This document shows, in pieces, positions 9,501-19,863 of a DNA stretch of 64,000 nucleotides. The stretch covers positions 10,912,001 to 10,976,000 of the forward strand of contig NC_135119.1 of the NCBI RefSeq assembly GCF_050908995.1, written 5' to 3'. The translations under genes and the position numbers were made by a program. The notes beneath the pieces are model-generated. The model saw nothing but the letters and a program-made list of their open reading frames with translations, made no database searches and was not told where the DNA came from. The DNA is from Andrena cerasifolii (Eukaryota > Arthropoda > Insecta > Hymenoptera > Andrenidae). How positions within the stretch are numbered: the first letter of the stretch is position 1; every line of letters starts with the position of its first letter.

Positions 9501-10992
9501 GAGGCTCGCGTGGCTAAATCTATAGAATCTCTGTTGGCGGAAGATTCGTCGACGACAGTGAAGAAGATGTGCGTGAAAATTGCCACGAGGATGGCCACGG
9601 AGCGCATACACCAGTGGATACAGTCACATATAGTGGGTGGCTCGTTGTTCGTGAAAGATATGGAGCTGGAGTTGAACAGGTTCCTGAAGAACAACTCGCC
9701 GGTGCATTGCGCTCAAGAGAAGAAACACAACCCCAACGCTGCCTGTCCTACGACCATCATGGATGACTTGAGAGTAAATATTCGTGCATACTACGGGGGT
9801 TTCGAAACGAATATTAAAACTAGGGATGGGTTTATCGAAGCTTGGAAACCTCGAGACTCAAGAAAATTTTGAGTTTCGAGAAATCGAAAGTTTGTCCTTC
9901 TTTTTCGTGATTTACAACTCTCGAAACACGGGCAAGAAAAAGTATAGAATCATTGAATAACGAATCGTTCGCAGTGTGGTCAGTAGAGATTTATGCAGAA
10001 ATTTTGTTGACTTCAGTTTTTAAAGCAAAATATTCCACTTACAAAACAGAATCAGAACTTCAAGTTTTGAGAGTTGAGAGTTGAAAGATTTGAAATTTGA
10101 GAGTTTTGAGAGTTGAGAGTTAAGAGTTGAGAGAATTTCGATGCCTTACAAGCTTCCGAATCCGCGTTTCGAGAATTTAGAAATTAGCTTCGAACCCACC
10201 CCTAATTAAGCCCCACCTTATTAAATTGCAATCCTTCCAGCAATGCGTCTGGAATATACTCGACAATGCTGGAGAATCTCTGACCGTGGCATCTGTATCG
10301 ACCATATTGGACAACCTGTATCAAACTCTGAACGAAAGAGCTGACCTCGTAGTGGGGCCTGAGAAGGTCTTGCACTCCCTTAGTACAGATTTCGCGTTAT
10401 TCTTAGGTAAAAAATAATATTAATCTTCCATAACCCTGTTACACACCGCGAAAGATATGATTAATAATCCTTCTTTTATATTAACAGTCGCATATCGAAG
10501 TGACCTGCTCACACTGAAGGTTCAAGACAAATTTATGAAGATATGGATGATGAATCGTTGGAAGGATTTGGAACTCGATTCTCCTTTAAATAGAATACTC
10601 AGTCCAAGGAATGTGATGTTGCTGGCACAGTCCGGTAAAGACGACACTTGGCCATTCCTTGGCAAGTTCATTAAGAGATTAATCGAGAAGGACATCCTAG
10701 ATATCGATACCCTTAGCGATCAATGCGTAGCTCTGTTTAGACAAGACTGGCCCGTGGTAAATTATTCTCCTCGCACTGTCCGCTAGTAGAATTATTCTTC
10801 GCATCGAACCATAACGTTCTTCTTTCTCACTTGCAGCCTATATTGAAGCATTTATCGAAGTGCGTGATGGAAGCTATTTCGGACTTCAAGGCGTCGGACG
10901 AAGCAACGCAGAAAATAAAGTATCTGCTGGAGTGGATAGCGGAGACATATCACGGGATAGAATTTTGCAACGACTACAGTCCCATGGATTGA
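6521..10992 (+). CDS. CDAN1: Codanin-1 homologue (CDAN1 / Drosophila Dlt), N-terminal part missing
   Basis: Codanin-1 binds the histone H3-H4 chaperone ASF1 and controls its nuclear entry. In humans, loss causes congenital dyserythropoietic anaemia type I. Visible exons are about 6521-6819, 7645-7917, 8000-8160, 8237-8830, 9071-9304, 9411-9773, 10241-10406, 10488-10756 and 10837-10992. All join in phase, giving roughly 840 residues. Recognised blocks in the family's order are TDNRQNF with FKSQRDSFYEIF, EENHSVPGW and HFARLFKSQLL (exon 1), LVTPQSSNN with FPGVQEFFKDFIL (exon 2), SSLRLLAKVLG and LPYR (exon 3), LTVPWIAKYLAMLDP and CCPPVG (exon 4), AFFHGQPASTRKTVDFV with CVKHI (exon 5) and LLSPRNVMLLA-type sequence (exon 8). 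Human codanin-1 has about 1,230 residues, so roughly the first 450, including the ASF1-binding motif, lie elsewhere. The first exon is read from the acceptor at 6520; an internal ATG at 6534 is an alternative start but would remove the whole N-terminus. Confidence 0.92.
6840..7582. mobile_element. 735-bp foldback element with TTAA flanks filling codanin-1 intron 6820-7644
   Basis: Arms 6844-7201 and 7225-7578 are reverse complements, about 95% identical by eye, including an unbroken stretch of roughly 150 bases. The loop is only about 23 bases. TTAA lies at both borders (6840-6843 and 7579-7582), and the ends read GGGGTCATGCTGGTAATCAC and CGGGTCATTCTGGTAATCAC. TTAA duplications are typical of piggyBac-type transposition, so this is probably a non-autonomous piggyBac-like foldback MITE. 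It begins 20 bases after the splice donor and ends 66 bases before the next exon, so the intron would be under 100 bases without it. The small reading frames in each arm mirror each other and are not genes. Confidence 0.9.
8853..9036. mobile_element. 166-bp MITE in codanin-1 intron 8831-9070
   Basis: Terminal inverted repeats TAGGGTGGCCCTTATT (8862-8877) and the complement of TAGGGTGACCCTTATT (9012-9027) differ at one base. They are bordered by GTGTCCCAT (8853-8861) and GTGTCCCGT (9028-9036), a 9-bp near-perfect direct repeat consistent with a target duplication. There is no coding capacity. A related single end, TTAGGGTGGACCTTAAAAG, occurs near 26439. Confidence 0.8.
9813..10212. mobile_element. 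hAT-like non-autonomous element in codanin-1 intron 9774-10240
   Basis: The ends read TAGGGATGGGTTTATCGAAG (from 9821) and, on the other strand from 10204, TAGGGGTGGGTTCGAAG. TAGGG-type termini are common in hAT elements. The flanking 8-mers ATTAAAAC (9813-9820) and ATTAAGCC (10205-10212) agree at 6 of 8 positions, as a decayed target duplication would. The interior contains GAGAGTTGA-type simple repeats (about 10060-10135) and palindromic CTCGAG/TTCGAG blocks. Confidence 0.7.
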
Positions 10993-11483
10993 TCGTTCGC
11001 CCAGGCTTTTAGCTTATTCTCCTTCGAGGGCTAGCGTATTGTATAAATTCTACAACTCTCTTGTGATAGGCGTGTAAATTGTTGTAAATTTAATTAAGTT
11101 AACGACGGGAAGAGACGCGCGTGTACTCGACGCCACCTGCTTCGGAGATTGTTGTTACAGTATTGTTCTAAATTACCGTAACGAGAATTGTGGTTGTTCT
11201 TCGGTGGTGTGGAGAGTCGTATGTTCAAAGCGGCTCGTGCGGTTCCTTCGATCGGATGTCGAGCTTGTACGATATTCTCTCGGCTTTGGATTTAGTAAAG
11301 GCGCTTTTCAATTGTATCGAGAAAGTGTTGAGATATTCACCGAAGCGTGCACAGATTTAAGTGCCCACTCTTAGATCGAAAGTTACTTCTCTATCTGAAA
11401 GTTGACTGTTGCGTTTTATTCTACTAAATATGTATTTTATAGATAAGAACGAGATTTTAACTTTTTGTATGTACGAAACGTGA

Positions 11484-11489
11484 AATAAA
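11484..11489 (+). terminator. Polyadenylation signal AATAAA of codanin-1
   Basis: AATAAA lies 492 bases after the codanin-1 stop codon, followed within about 30 bases by a T-rich stretch (GTTTTTT near 11498), as expected downstream of a cleavage site. A second AATAAA near 11778 is a possible alternative. Confidence 0.6.
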
Positions 11490-11519
11490 CGGAGATTTGT
11501 TTTTTAACCGCCTGCCCTT

Positions 11520-12780
11520 CCACTTGCGCGCGTTTCTCTTTCAATTCTCTGGGGAAACAGAACGGAGGAACATAAGCACGTTTTACTTTTATTTCGTTTG
11601 TGCATGTTACAGCATTGTTCCTTTTTCAAATTGAGCTTTCAGTGTCCATCGTTTCTGTATTCAATTACTGGAAAATGTGCTTGGAAACTGCTGCGTGTTT
11701 GCCGCATGAATTGCAAAGAAACAGCCGTTGGTATCGATTGTTCGAACGACCAAATGCGTAAATTTAAATTCAATGAAATAAATGACCGTTGAAAACGTGC
11801 CGTGAATTTCTATTATTGATGGAAAATTGATGAAAGCATTTCGATTTTCATGAAAATTCTATTGAGAAAGATTTGTTCACTAGCGGCACAAGCAGTTATA
11901 TTGTTTCTTTATTGGAAGACATGTATTCGATAATTTTGATTATTCGCATCGATAACTTTTCCCGCTATTTTCAGGTGAATTGTTACTGTTGATAACTTTA
12001 TTTAATTTTTAACAGAAATGTGACAAAATTTCCAGAATCTCTAACGTAGAAATATTCAGGGAGTGCCTTCTCAATTATTATTCGGGCATTTGAAATTCCA
12101 ATTGAGTAAAAGAATATAATTAATTTATTTAAATGTTATTAATAGTGTACTGTTGCTACAATTTTTAGTAAACATTAATAATCCAAATTACCTTTTCCCT
12201 CCCCCTCTTAATCGCCAACAAATATCCGCGAATTTTCCACCTTTTTTTATTTTTAATTTTCCACCTGTTTTACAGCATCAATTTCGTGTCTTTTCGTTTC
12301 AATTAATAAAACTGACATAAACAAAATGTAATATCTCAAAGGACTAACAGTAAACACGTAGAATTTGTTTCACAAGATTTCGTTTAAAAAAAGAACTACA
12401 TAAAACGTATAAAAGATTAAATATAAATTAACACCTCCATTTCAATTGAATTTCATAAACATTTTATTGTCAAGTAAAGATTTGTCATTGCACCTGGAAT
12501 ATAAAAGACACAGATAATATGTTACCTTAAAGATTATAGTGTATTAACGTCAAACGACGCATAACATTTTTATGGCGAAAGTATTTCTACAGTATAAGGA
12601 GCGTGACATTTCGCGCATCATCTATTAAAATTTCGAAAGTGTAATTTCTGCAAATCTGGGCTAAACGCACGATTTTACTTGCTTGCCGCCAACGTGCGTT
12701 ATAGTAAAGTTTTAAAGTTAATTAAGTTTTACAGTTTCGCAACTTTACCATCGCAACGGCGATAACCCTTTTGTTCAAAT
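11520..12780. other. AT-rich intergenic stretch, no gene seen
   Basis: The region is A/T-rich with no reading frame of coding character, no clear repeat array and no recognised RNA gene. It separates the 3' end of codanin-1 from the next promoter region. Confidence 0.6.
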
Positions 12781-13598
12781 GTTTTCGCTCCCCGCCGCGC
12801 CTAATTCGTCAGTTACATGCGCGGCATCGGTTGCGCAAGCGACTTGAGCGCGAACTGATTTTGTCGCAGTTCGCCGTTGTCGCTCGAGCAGATCGTACGC
12901 GTTGTTCTACGCTGCTACATCGGACGATCGAGTCAGTGACCACGCGTTAAGTTCATTCCTTCTGACAGCTGCTTCTACAGCTCAAAACTATTATCCCCAA
13001 CAAATCTCCATACCTCTCCGAACGTAACGAAGTGACTTTCAATCGTGCAAACTTTTTCCCACTTTTACTGACAATCAGCGAAAGTATTTGAAAGCTTTAT
13101 TAGTTCACGCGTCGCTATGTGTGGCGCGCAGTGCCATCTTTGATTGACCAGCATCGGTCAGGGCAACCATCAATCAAATCCCCAAGAATTTGGGACTATT
13201 TGTCGTGGCAGGGATCGCGAAGGAACCACGGATAAACGTTGCTAGTTTCGCGAGTCGTGGGAAAGTGTTTCCTTCGGGCGACAGTCGCGGAGTGGTTTCG
13301 TCGTGTGGGTGACCTTCGAGGGAAAACGAAAGCGATCGTGCAGCGAGCTTTCAAATTGCCGCGGGGGATGTTGGTGTGTTTGTACACGCGAGAAACGAGG
13401 GGCATTCCGATGGTCTGTTACTCTCGTTTCGAGGACACGGTTTAACTCGTGACTTAAGGACACGCGATCGCTTCTCCAACCACCTCGGAGCACGTGTTCG
13501 CCGTGGGCACGTGGCACGCAGGGAAATGTGAAGGGACAGACCGTACCGTAGCGCGACTTCACTTGAGAGTCTCTCGGAGGATTCCTGTGCTTCGTAAG
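12780..13598 (+). promoter_or_regulatory. Probable promoter and non-coding first exon of the gene whose coding exon is at 18452
   Basis: Base composition changes abruptly to CpG-containing, GC-richer DNA at about 12780. A TCAGT initiator-like pentamer lies near 12934. The segment ends in TTCGTAAG followed by GTGAGT, a strong splice donor, so exon 1 probably ends at 13598. Frames in this exon all close with stops, which argues for 5' UTR. An inverted repeat TTTGATTGA/TCAATCAAA lies near 13138-13178. The link to the exon at 18452 is inference from order and splice signals. Confidence 0.45.
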
Positions 13599-14118
13599 GT
13601 GAGTCCATAGAACTGCTAATCAATTATACGGTTCTGGGAATATTTATTGCATCTCTTTCAAATCTACATAGCTGGTATTAGAATTATTTTAACAAAGGTA
13701 TCGGGCACTGTGTGTCTAGTTAACAATCGTGTAAAAATACTTTACGGATAGGTATTAATATTATACTAAATGAGGTGGACGCGAATACACGCTAAGTATT
13801 TGGGTGATGCAATAAATATCTCCAGTACTGTTTATTTTATTTTAGTGATGATATGGAGTGATGGATAGTGGGCAGGATTTCTTTGTAGATTAGAAAATCG
13901 ATGGAAATACGATTGAAATGACGTCACTGTTTAAAATGGACGTATGTAGATTCTTTATGGTTTATGGTAAGGTTATATATTTATAAAAGGGCAAAGTAAT
14001 CAAAGGTTATGGGCAGGATTGTTTTGTGATTGCTTTTGCTGAAGTCACAATGCTGCTTGAAAGAGGTAAGTAATTATAGTTATAGAAATCGTTCGCGATC
14101 TTTGAACACTCGAAATTC

Positions 14119-14217
14119 GAGATGTACCGCCTAGGGTTTTGGCCGACTAGTCGCCGACTACAAAAGTGGCCGGATAGTCGACTTAACCGACCAGTCGGCC
14201 TCTAGTCGATACATCTC
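14119..14217. repeat. 99-bp palindromic mini-element rich in CCGACTAGTCG
   Basis: The element is bounded by GAGATGTA (14119-14126) and TACATCTC (14210-14217). Inside, GGCCGACTAGTCG on one side faces CGACCAGTCGGCC-type sequence on the other. The structure suggests a small foldback element. Flanking CTCGAA/TTCGAG-like bases extend the symmetry. No duplication of flanking bases was identified. Confidence 0.6.
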
Positions 14218-14807
14218 TACTCGAAACGATTGCTCTGGCAAAGAAATCGAGCTCCATTTGTGCGAGCGAAATAGGTTAGTTTTTATTGCTTGTATAATTC
14301 TAGAAGTAATAATGCACTAAACCGCATATCTAAGGCTGGGGTTTATTGAATTCTAACTGACAATGAGACTTAAGTTAGGTTATACCACAGTTATTCAACT
14401 AACATCTAACTCTCACCTAATGCCAACTTAAACTGAACCAAAGTTACTCCAAATATCCCTAACCTAGTCCCCGAAAGAGCATAATTTCATAATTCCCATT
14501 CCAGTGCAATCAGAAAAGCCAGTCAATCGCAATCGTCCCAAGAAACCAACAAAATAATTCCCAAAGAATGATTTCAATTACACAAAGCATTCGCAGCCTT
14601 AAAATTAACATCCGTTCTCGACGTTCTGATCGCGGAAACTCCCCACGCGTTCGTTTAAATTCCCAATGCGGCGCAACGAGTTCGTGGGCAATTCTTTCCT
14701 TTCGATTGTAATTCACCGCGGACCGTAGCTCGCGGAAAGAGCGAACTTTTACAGAGGCGAACGTGCCACGGGCCGAGCATTAGCGGGGCCATTAACGGGC
14801 GCAGCAC

Positions 14808-14837
14808 GGGGGGAGGGGGGAGGGGGGAGGGGGGGAG
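14808..14837 (+). other. G-run with G-quadruplex potential
   Basis: Four runs of about six or seven G are separated by single A residues on the + strand, which is ideal for a G-quadruplex or G-triplex. It lies in the intron after the proposed first exon. Shorter homopolymer runs occur elsewhere (G near 33305, C near 31893 and 46003) and are less regular. Confidence 0.7.
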
Positions 14838-17044
14838 CGTGTTCTGGGAATCGGTCAGTTTGTTTGTAAACGGGAACGGGCGTTCTCGTGAATCGAGCCG
14901 GAAAGCCGACCGATAAGGTCACCACATTTAACGACTCCCGAATCCATGTGGAAACGAGATACAGAAACACGACGGGGCACAGCTTGTTGGTCGTCGTTCA
15001 CATACGGGGACGTTTTTTTTTTTACAAAAACAACTGTCTCCCTTGATCGACAACCCGTCTCCTCTCTCGCAGAAATAGCCAGGGAGATACAAATAAAAGG
15101 GGGACAAACGCTGTGGCAATTCCCCTTGGCTGTGTCCTCTTCAACTAGTGCTTTCGTGTTTGCGCGTATTCTTGCTGGGAATAAGGATCAGTCCACGCGA
15201 GTTTGCCTGATAAGTTTGACGGTCGCCATCGAGTTGGAAGAAACACGAGAAGGGAAAGTTTCTCCCGCGGAAGTTTAGGATATATTGAAGAAGTTTAGCC
15301 TCTGATTGCCGTGGTGAGGCGTATCGCGTGACTCCGCGGCACTTACGTGTCTTGAAACGATTATTCCCTTAACTTATTTCCAACCACCAATCATCGAGCC
15401 ACTCGCCCGAGCTACGCCGCCGGAATAGCCATGAATCCTAGCCCGATTGCCGGGGAAAGTATTCGAGGTTATGGACGCCCGAAACTGTGTACACTTAGCT
15501 GAAAGATATCGCTCCAGTTGCCACGAATGCACGGAGAATGGACCAACTTCGCGCGATTTGCATCTGCTTTACACTTCTCCGATATTTCGCGAGTATGGTC
15601 TAGCCGAGAGCTTAAGACGTGGCTTTGCTCTAAACCGTGCGCGCGAAATATTGTAGCAGCGTGAAGCAGATGCTAATCGCACGAAGTTAGCTCACTCCAC
15701 GTTCTGTGCTCGTGATAATTTGTACCAGCACTCGCTGCGACACTTTTCTGGCAAGGTGTATCATTTCTGAGAAAAAACTGTGCTCGAGGTTCAGGTGAAG
15801 CTTGGCTCACGATATAATGAATTTTAAATTCTAAATATCAACTCGAACGAATTCTACATTCTACCGAAATCGTTTAAATTGGCAATGGGAACCTCCATTA
15901 CCCGATCTTTTACAACCGGGATGCATTGCTTTTCAAATATTCTACTTTTCCCGCGTTCTGTTATTCCTAGAACAGATAAATTCATTTTACCACGTATCTT
16001 CTTACATAGTGGACCACCCGTTCAAGCTTAAAAATTCGAAGTTATTCACGGTCCCGAAACTAACCCCCCTTTTAATTTCGAAACTTTTCATTTATGTTTT
16101 TGGAAAATAATTCTACCCAAGCATGGAAACTCGACGATTTTTGAAACTGAGCGTAACGATTCACCTTCCGGTGTCTTCAATTACCTATAGATCCGAGCAG
16201 TTAATTGAGGAATGCGATGCATTATGCGGAATTTTAGGGAGGTGAAGGGGGGGGAGGCCGCAATTTGCGGGCGGCAGTGTCGGGCGCCATTTTGATTCAC
16301 CTCTTTACAGGAAATTACCAGGCCTGTTTCAATTTGCCCTTGCCCGTGATACGCGACACTCCGTCGCAAATTAAATTTTCCCAGCCTCCCCCCTCCGCCA
16401 CCCTCTTTTCAACCCCTCTTTCCCCGGCAGTCGCCAGGCGAAAAGAATGCCGGTCTCTCGTTCCATTTCGACCTTCAAACTATTTTATGCTTCCCTGGAC
16501 CAACTGAAATGGCCAATTGGAACGGTCGAAATCTTTTGTTGGAAAATCGCAGAAAATTTATTTCAGTAAATATTGGGCTGTTAGTGGATTAAATATTGAG
16601 ATCTTGATTAACGGGCTGGGGTTGAATAACACGTGGATTAATAATGAGAAGAGCGGGATCCTGATTTATGGTTTTATTTGAAGTATGAATATTACAATGT
16701 TTGCATGGGATTTTAATTATCGGCGATTCCTATAATATATTGGGATCGGTGAATCTGCTTTGAATGCAGAATAATTTGAAGTATCTGCAGGGTAGACTGC
16801 GGTTTTCCGAATTAATGGTGATGTCTCGTTTAGTTGCTGAATAATTCGGGAATGCGGAGGAAGTTGATTGTTACATCTCATTACGTTGCAAATTAACCTG
16901 CGATTCGGGTATCAGTTTAATTGAGCTGCAGGCTGCTCGAGGTAATTGGTCTGTGAAAATTACAATATTCATTATTGGAACGAGAATTTTTATTGCAAGA
17001 GTTGGTTGATTGGAATTTGAAAATTTTGAAATTTCAGAACTCTG

Positions 17045-17160
17045 AAAATTTGAAAATTGGAATATTTGAGAATTTGAAAATTGGAATATTTGAGAATTTG
17101 AAAATTGGAATATTTGAGAATTTGAAAATTGGAATATTTGAGAATTTGAAAATTTGAAAA
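17045..17160 (+). repeat. 24-bp minisatellite, about four copies
   Basis: The unit AATTTGAAAATTGGAATATTTGAG (given here only as a 24-base period rich in TTTGAAAATT) repeats head to tail with almost no divergence. It is followed by related AAATTTGAAAAT blocks to about 17210. The period is a multiple of three, so it keeps a frame open (repeating ENLKIGIF), but the surroundings are non-coding. Confidence 0.85.
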
Positions 17161-18451
17161 TTTAAAAAATTAATAATTTAAAAATTTAAAAATTTGGAAA
17201 TTTGAAAGTTTCAAAGTTTCAAATTTTAGTATTTCACTGATTTTCACAAAAAGCCAAGCTCGATGTTTTATTACCTCCGCATGTATTATATGTACGGGGT
17301 GGTTCAAAGCCGTAAAAGAAATAGAATTAATCGAAATCCTCACAGCAAACAAAAAATTGAAATATCCTCTTTCATTTTGCAGTTTGAGACTTTAGTTTGC
17401 GATTGGAAATTGGAGGCGACGAGGTGCTTGAGTACATAAATTATAAATAATCTTCGAAAAGTGGAAAAATGTGGGAAAATCCAGGTTGAGGTGAACGATG
17501 TGGCTCGTTATTCAGTACAAATTTCTCCTTAGAATGGGAAGTGTCGACAGAATGAGGGAGGCCGTTAAAAAGCGCTCGATTTAACTTCAATTTTCTAGTC
17601 GATGATTCTCTAGTACCCATGCATAAAGTGTAATAGGATCGAGGGATGATTTACGCGTATAATAGCATATAATATCGAGGATCATAAATCTTAATCGGTG
17701 TTCCTGGTGCTCCCTATAGAACCCATAAATCAGTGCACCCTACGTTGGCACTAGGTAGATTACATTGGCAAGTCAAGATCCGAATAATCGAATAAAGATT
17801 GTATATTTTATCCAGTCCATGGCTCTTTTATACCCCTTACAACCCCGTGAACATAGACTAGCAACCCCTGCTTCTGGTCGAGTCTAAAGGTTGCATTGTA
17901 GTAGTTGCATCACATTTGCATGCTATAAATAATTCAGCAAGCTCATAAATTTTGAAAGTATAATAAGTGTAATAAGTAATTTTCATAAGCGAAAGTATAG
18001 ATATACATGAGAATAGTGAGGTTTGCAGGAGGAATTAACAAGAATTACCGAAAAAATATTAATGCTTCGATACTAGTTCGCCAAACCTCGAAACTAGTCA
18101 CTTTCTATCCCTACTGTACAGAGGAGTGGCTGTAGTGTTCCATCTCCTTCTCACGATTTAAATAATTCGGTCCAAGGACCTATTTTCTCTTCAAAGGAGG
18201 GTGGTAGCCCCATCTTCCAAAAAAAAAAAACATGATTTTATCCAAATACTATATTTTTTCCCTATAATTTTAATAGTATAAATAATAGTATACAGGGTGC
18301 CCCAGACCGTTTGCCACCTGGGCCTTTTTCTTTAAATCCACCGATATTTAGACACAATGTTTAAATTTACAAGAATATAAATAAATTGAAAATTATATCC
18401 CTCAAAAAGTCAGAAATCGGTTCCAATAAGACCACGGACGATTGATTCCAG

Positions 18452-18650
18452 ATGCGACTATAGCGGAGGAAATGGAGACATTTTACACGGGCGCGATCCA
18501 CGGCTTCCCGCAATCGAACGGCGGCGTGGCCAATGGGATCTCGACGGGGATCGCCAGCTCGTTCGATCAGGACGGCGTTTTGAGCCTCATCGTGGTCCTG
18601 GGCGGAAGTCTGTCCCTCGTCGCGCTGGTCTTCGCCTTCATTACCTACAG
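18452..18650 (+). CDS. First coding exon of an unidentified membrane protein; resembles a secretin/adhesion receptor helix 1
   Basis: The exon is delimited by GATTCCAG at 18451 and CTACAG|GTAAGT at 18650/18651. The best start is ATG at 18472 in good context (GAGGAAATGG), giving 59 residues plus two bases of a split codon. A hydrophilic Gly/Ser/Asn-rich leader (METFYTGAIHGFPQSNGG and on) precedes one strong hydrophobic segment, VLSLIVVLGGSLSLVALVFA, about 25 residues long, ending FITY. The GGSLSLVAL pattern resembles transmembrane helix 1 of family B and adhesion GPCRs, but one helix cannot prove this. A short upstream frame (ATG CGA CTA TAG) starts at the very first base of the exon. Codon choice is GC-rich compared with the surrounding AT-rich intron, supporting a real exon. 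The following exons are not visible up to 64000, implying an intron above 45 kb or a gene that ends in another way. Confidence 0.6.
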
Positions 18651-19761
18651 GTAAGTCGAGACAAATCCATTACCCACTGTAATAAACGTTCCCAGCGCCC
18701 GAGATAGCTTCTGGCCCTATAGTAGGATTTAAGACTCGGGGGGATTAAATACCAGTGGCGGAGCGGGGTAGGCAATCGATTAGGGCTGAACAGCAGCTAA
18801 TAGTCGCCTCTGCCTTCTGTTCTCCAGAGTGTAATTATTTAGGCGCGTGGCTGCGACTAGAAAGCAACGAACGACCGATTAATCGCGCGGCACACATTCG
18901 GCTGCAGTCGCTAAACACCCTCTTCAGCTTCGATTGTTCCCGCTACAGTCCATTCCCTCGAGCTTCGTCGTCGGTCCGCGCGTTTGCACTCGTGAAATCT
19001 GTTTGGACGACGGAGGGTGGTCTGTTTCATCATAGTTTAGCAGAGCATTCTATTGATATAGTAACTCCATTGATAGAAAAACACGTGCTTTAAGTGCCTT
19101 TATTCCGGCAAGGGACAATTCTTGATGACATTTCTCGGATTATAGTTCTCGATAAATATTTGACGCCTATCGAATATTTCACCCCTTTGGTCTAATACGC
19201 GCGAAATGGACTAACAATCTATAAGAAAAACGTGTGAAGAAAGACTACTTTGTAATGTATATTGTTTAAACAAATGGACGCATTACGAATCTGATTACGT
19301 AGCTTAATTTGTTTAAAAAAAACATTATTTTCGTCTAAAAGTTTTTTTTCTCTATAATGCATATTTTCCGAGATATCGGGGCAAACGTGTCTTTCACTCT
19401 CAACTTTGAGGGCTGATTTCTCCCCCTAGATATGGATCACTGGCGATAACGAAAAGTAGACGTGAAATATTTTTTCGAGAACTATAATCTACGTAAACCC
19501 CATGAAAAATCGGCGCGTAACAGAAATTCCCTTGCGGGTATTACAGCTTGAACCCTAGCTTAACTCTGTTTACATTTTCTTCCTCGAAAGTGCTGGAGCA
19601 TTGTAAAGAATACAATAGTGGTAGATATAGGTATCGCAAAATTAAAACTAAAACGTTTTCTTTTATTCGTGCTTGATCTGTTCAATGACAAGATGCAAAG
19701 TTGCGAAGAAAGTATTGTGGGATCAGTAGTCGCTATAAAAGGTAGTCCGGAATGAGGGATC

Positions 19762-19863
19762 TCGGAGGATCGACTTTGGCGAAGTTGGTTAGGCGTCTGC
19801 CCAGTAAGCAGAGGATCCGCAAGATCGTGGGTTCGAATCCCATTTCCGGAGGTGCGTTTTTTT
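19762..19863 (+). tRNA. tRNA-like Pol III unit, probably degenerate or SINE-type
   Basis: A box TGGCGAAGTTGG (19777-19788) and B box GGTTCGAATCC (19830-19840) match the Pol III internal promoter. A T-run at 19857-19863 acts as a terminator. The anticodon arm TCTGC/GCAGA pairs perfectly around loop CCAGTAA, but position 33 is C rather than U. A 13-base block GATCCGCAAGATC occupies a long variable-arm position. The 3' half of the acceptor stem (TTCCGGA) has no properly placed partner. A diverged relative is at 38581-38680 on the other strand, so this looks like a dispersed tRNA-derived family rather than a working tRNA. Confidence 0.55.
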
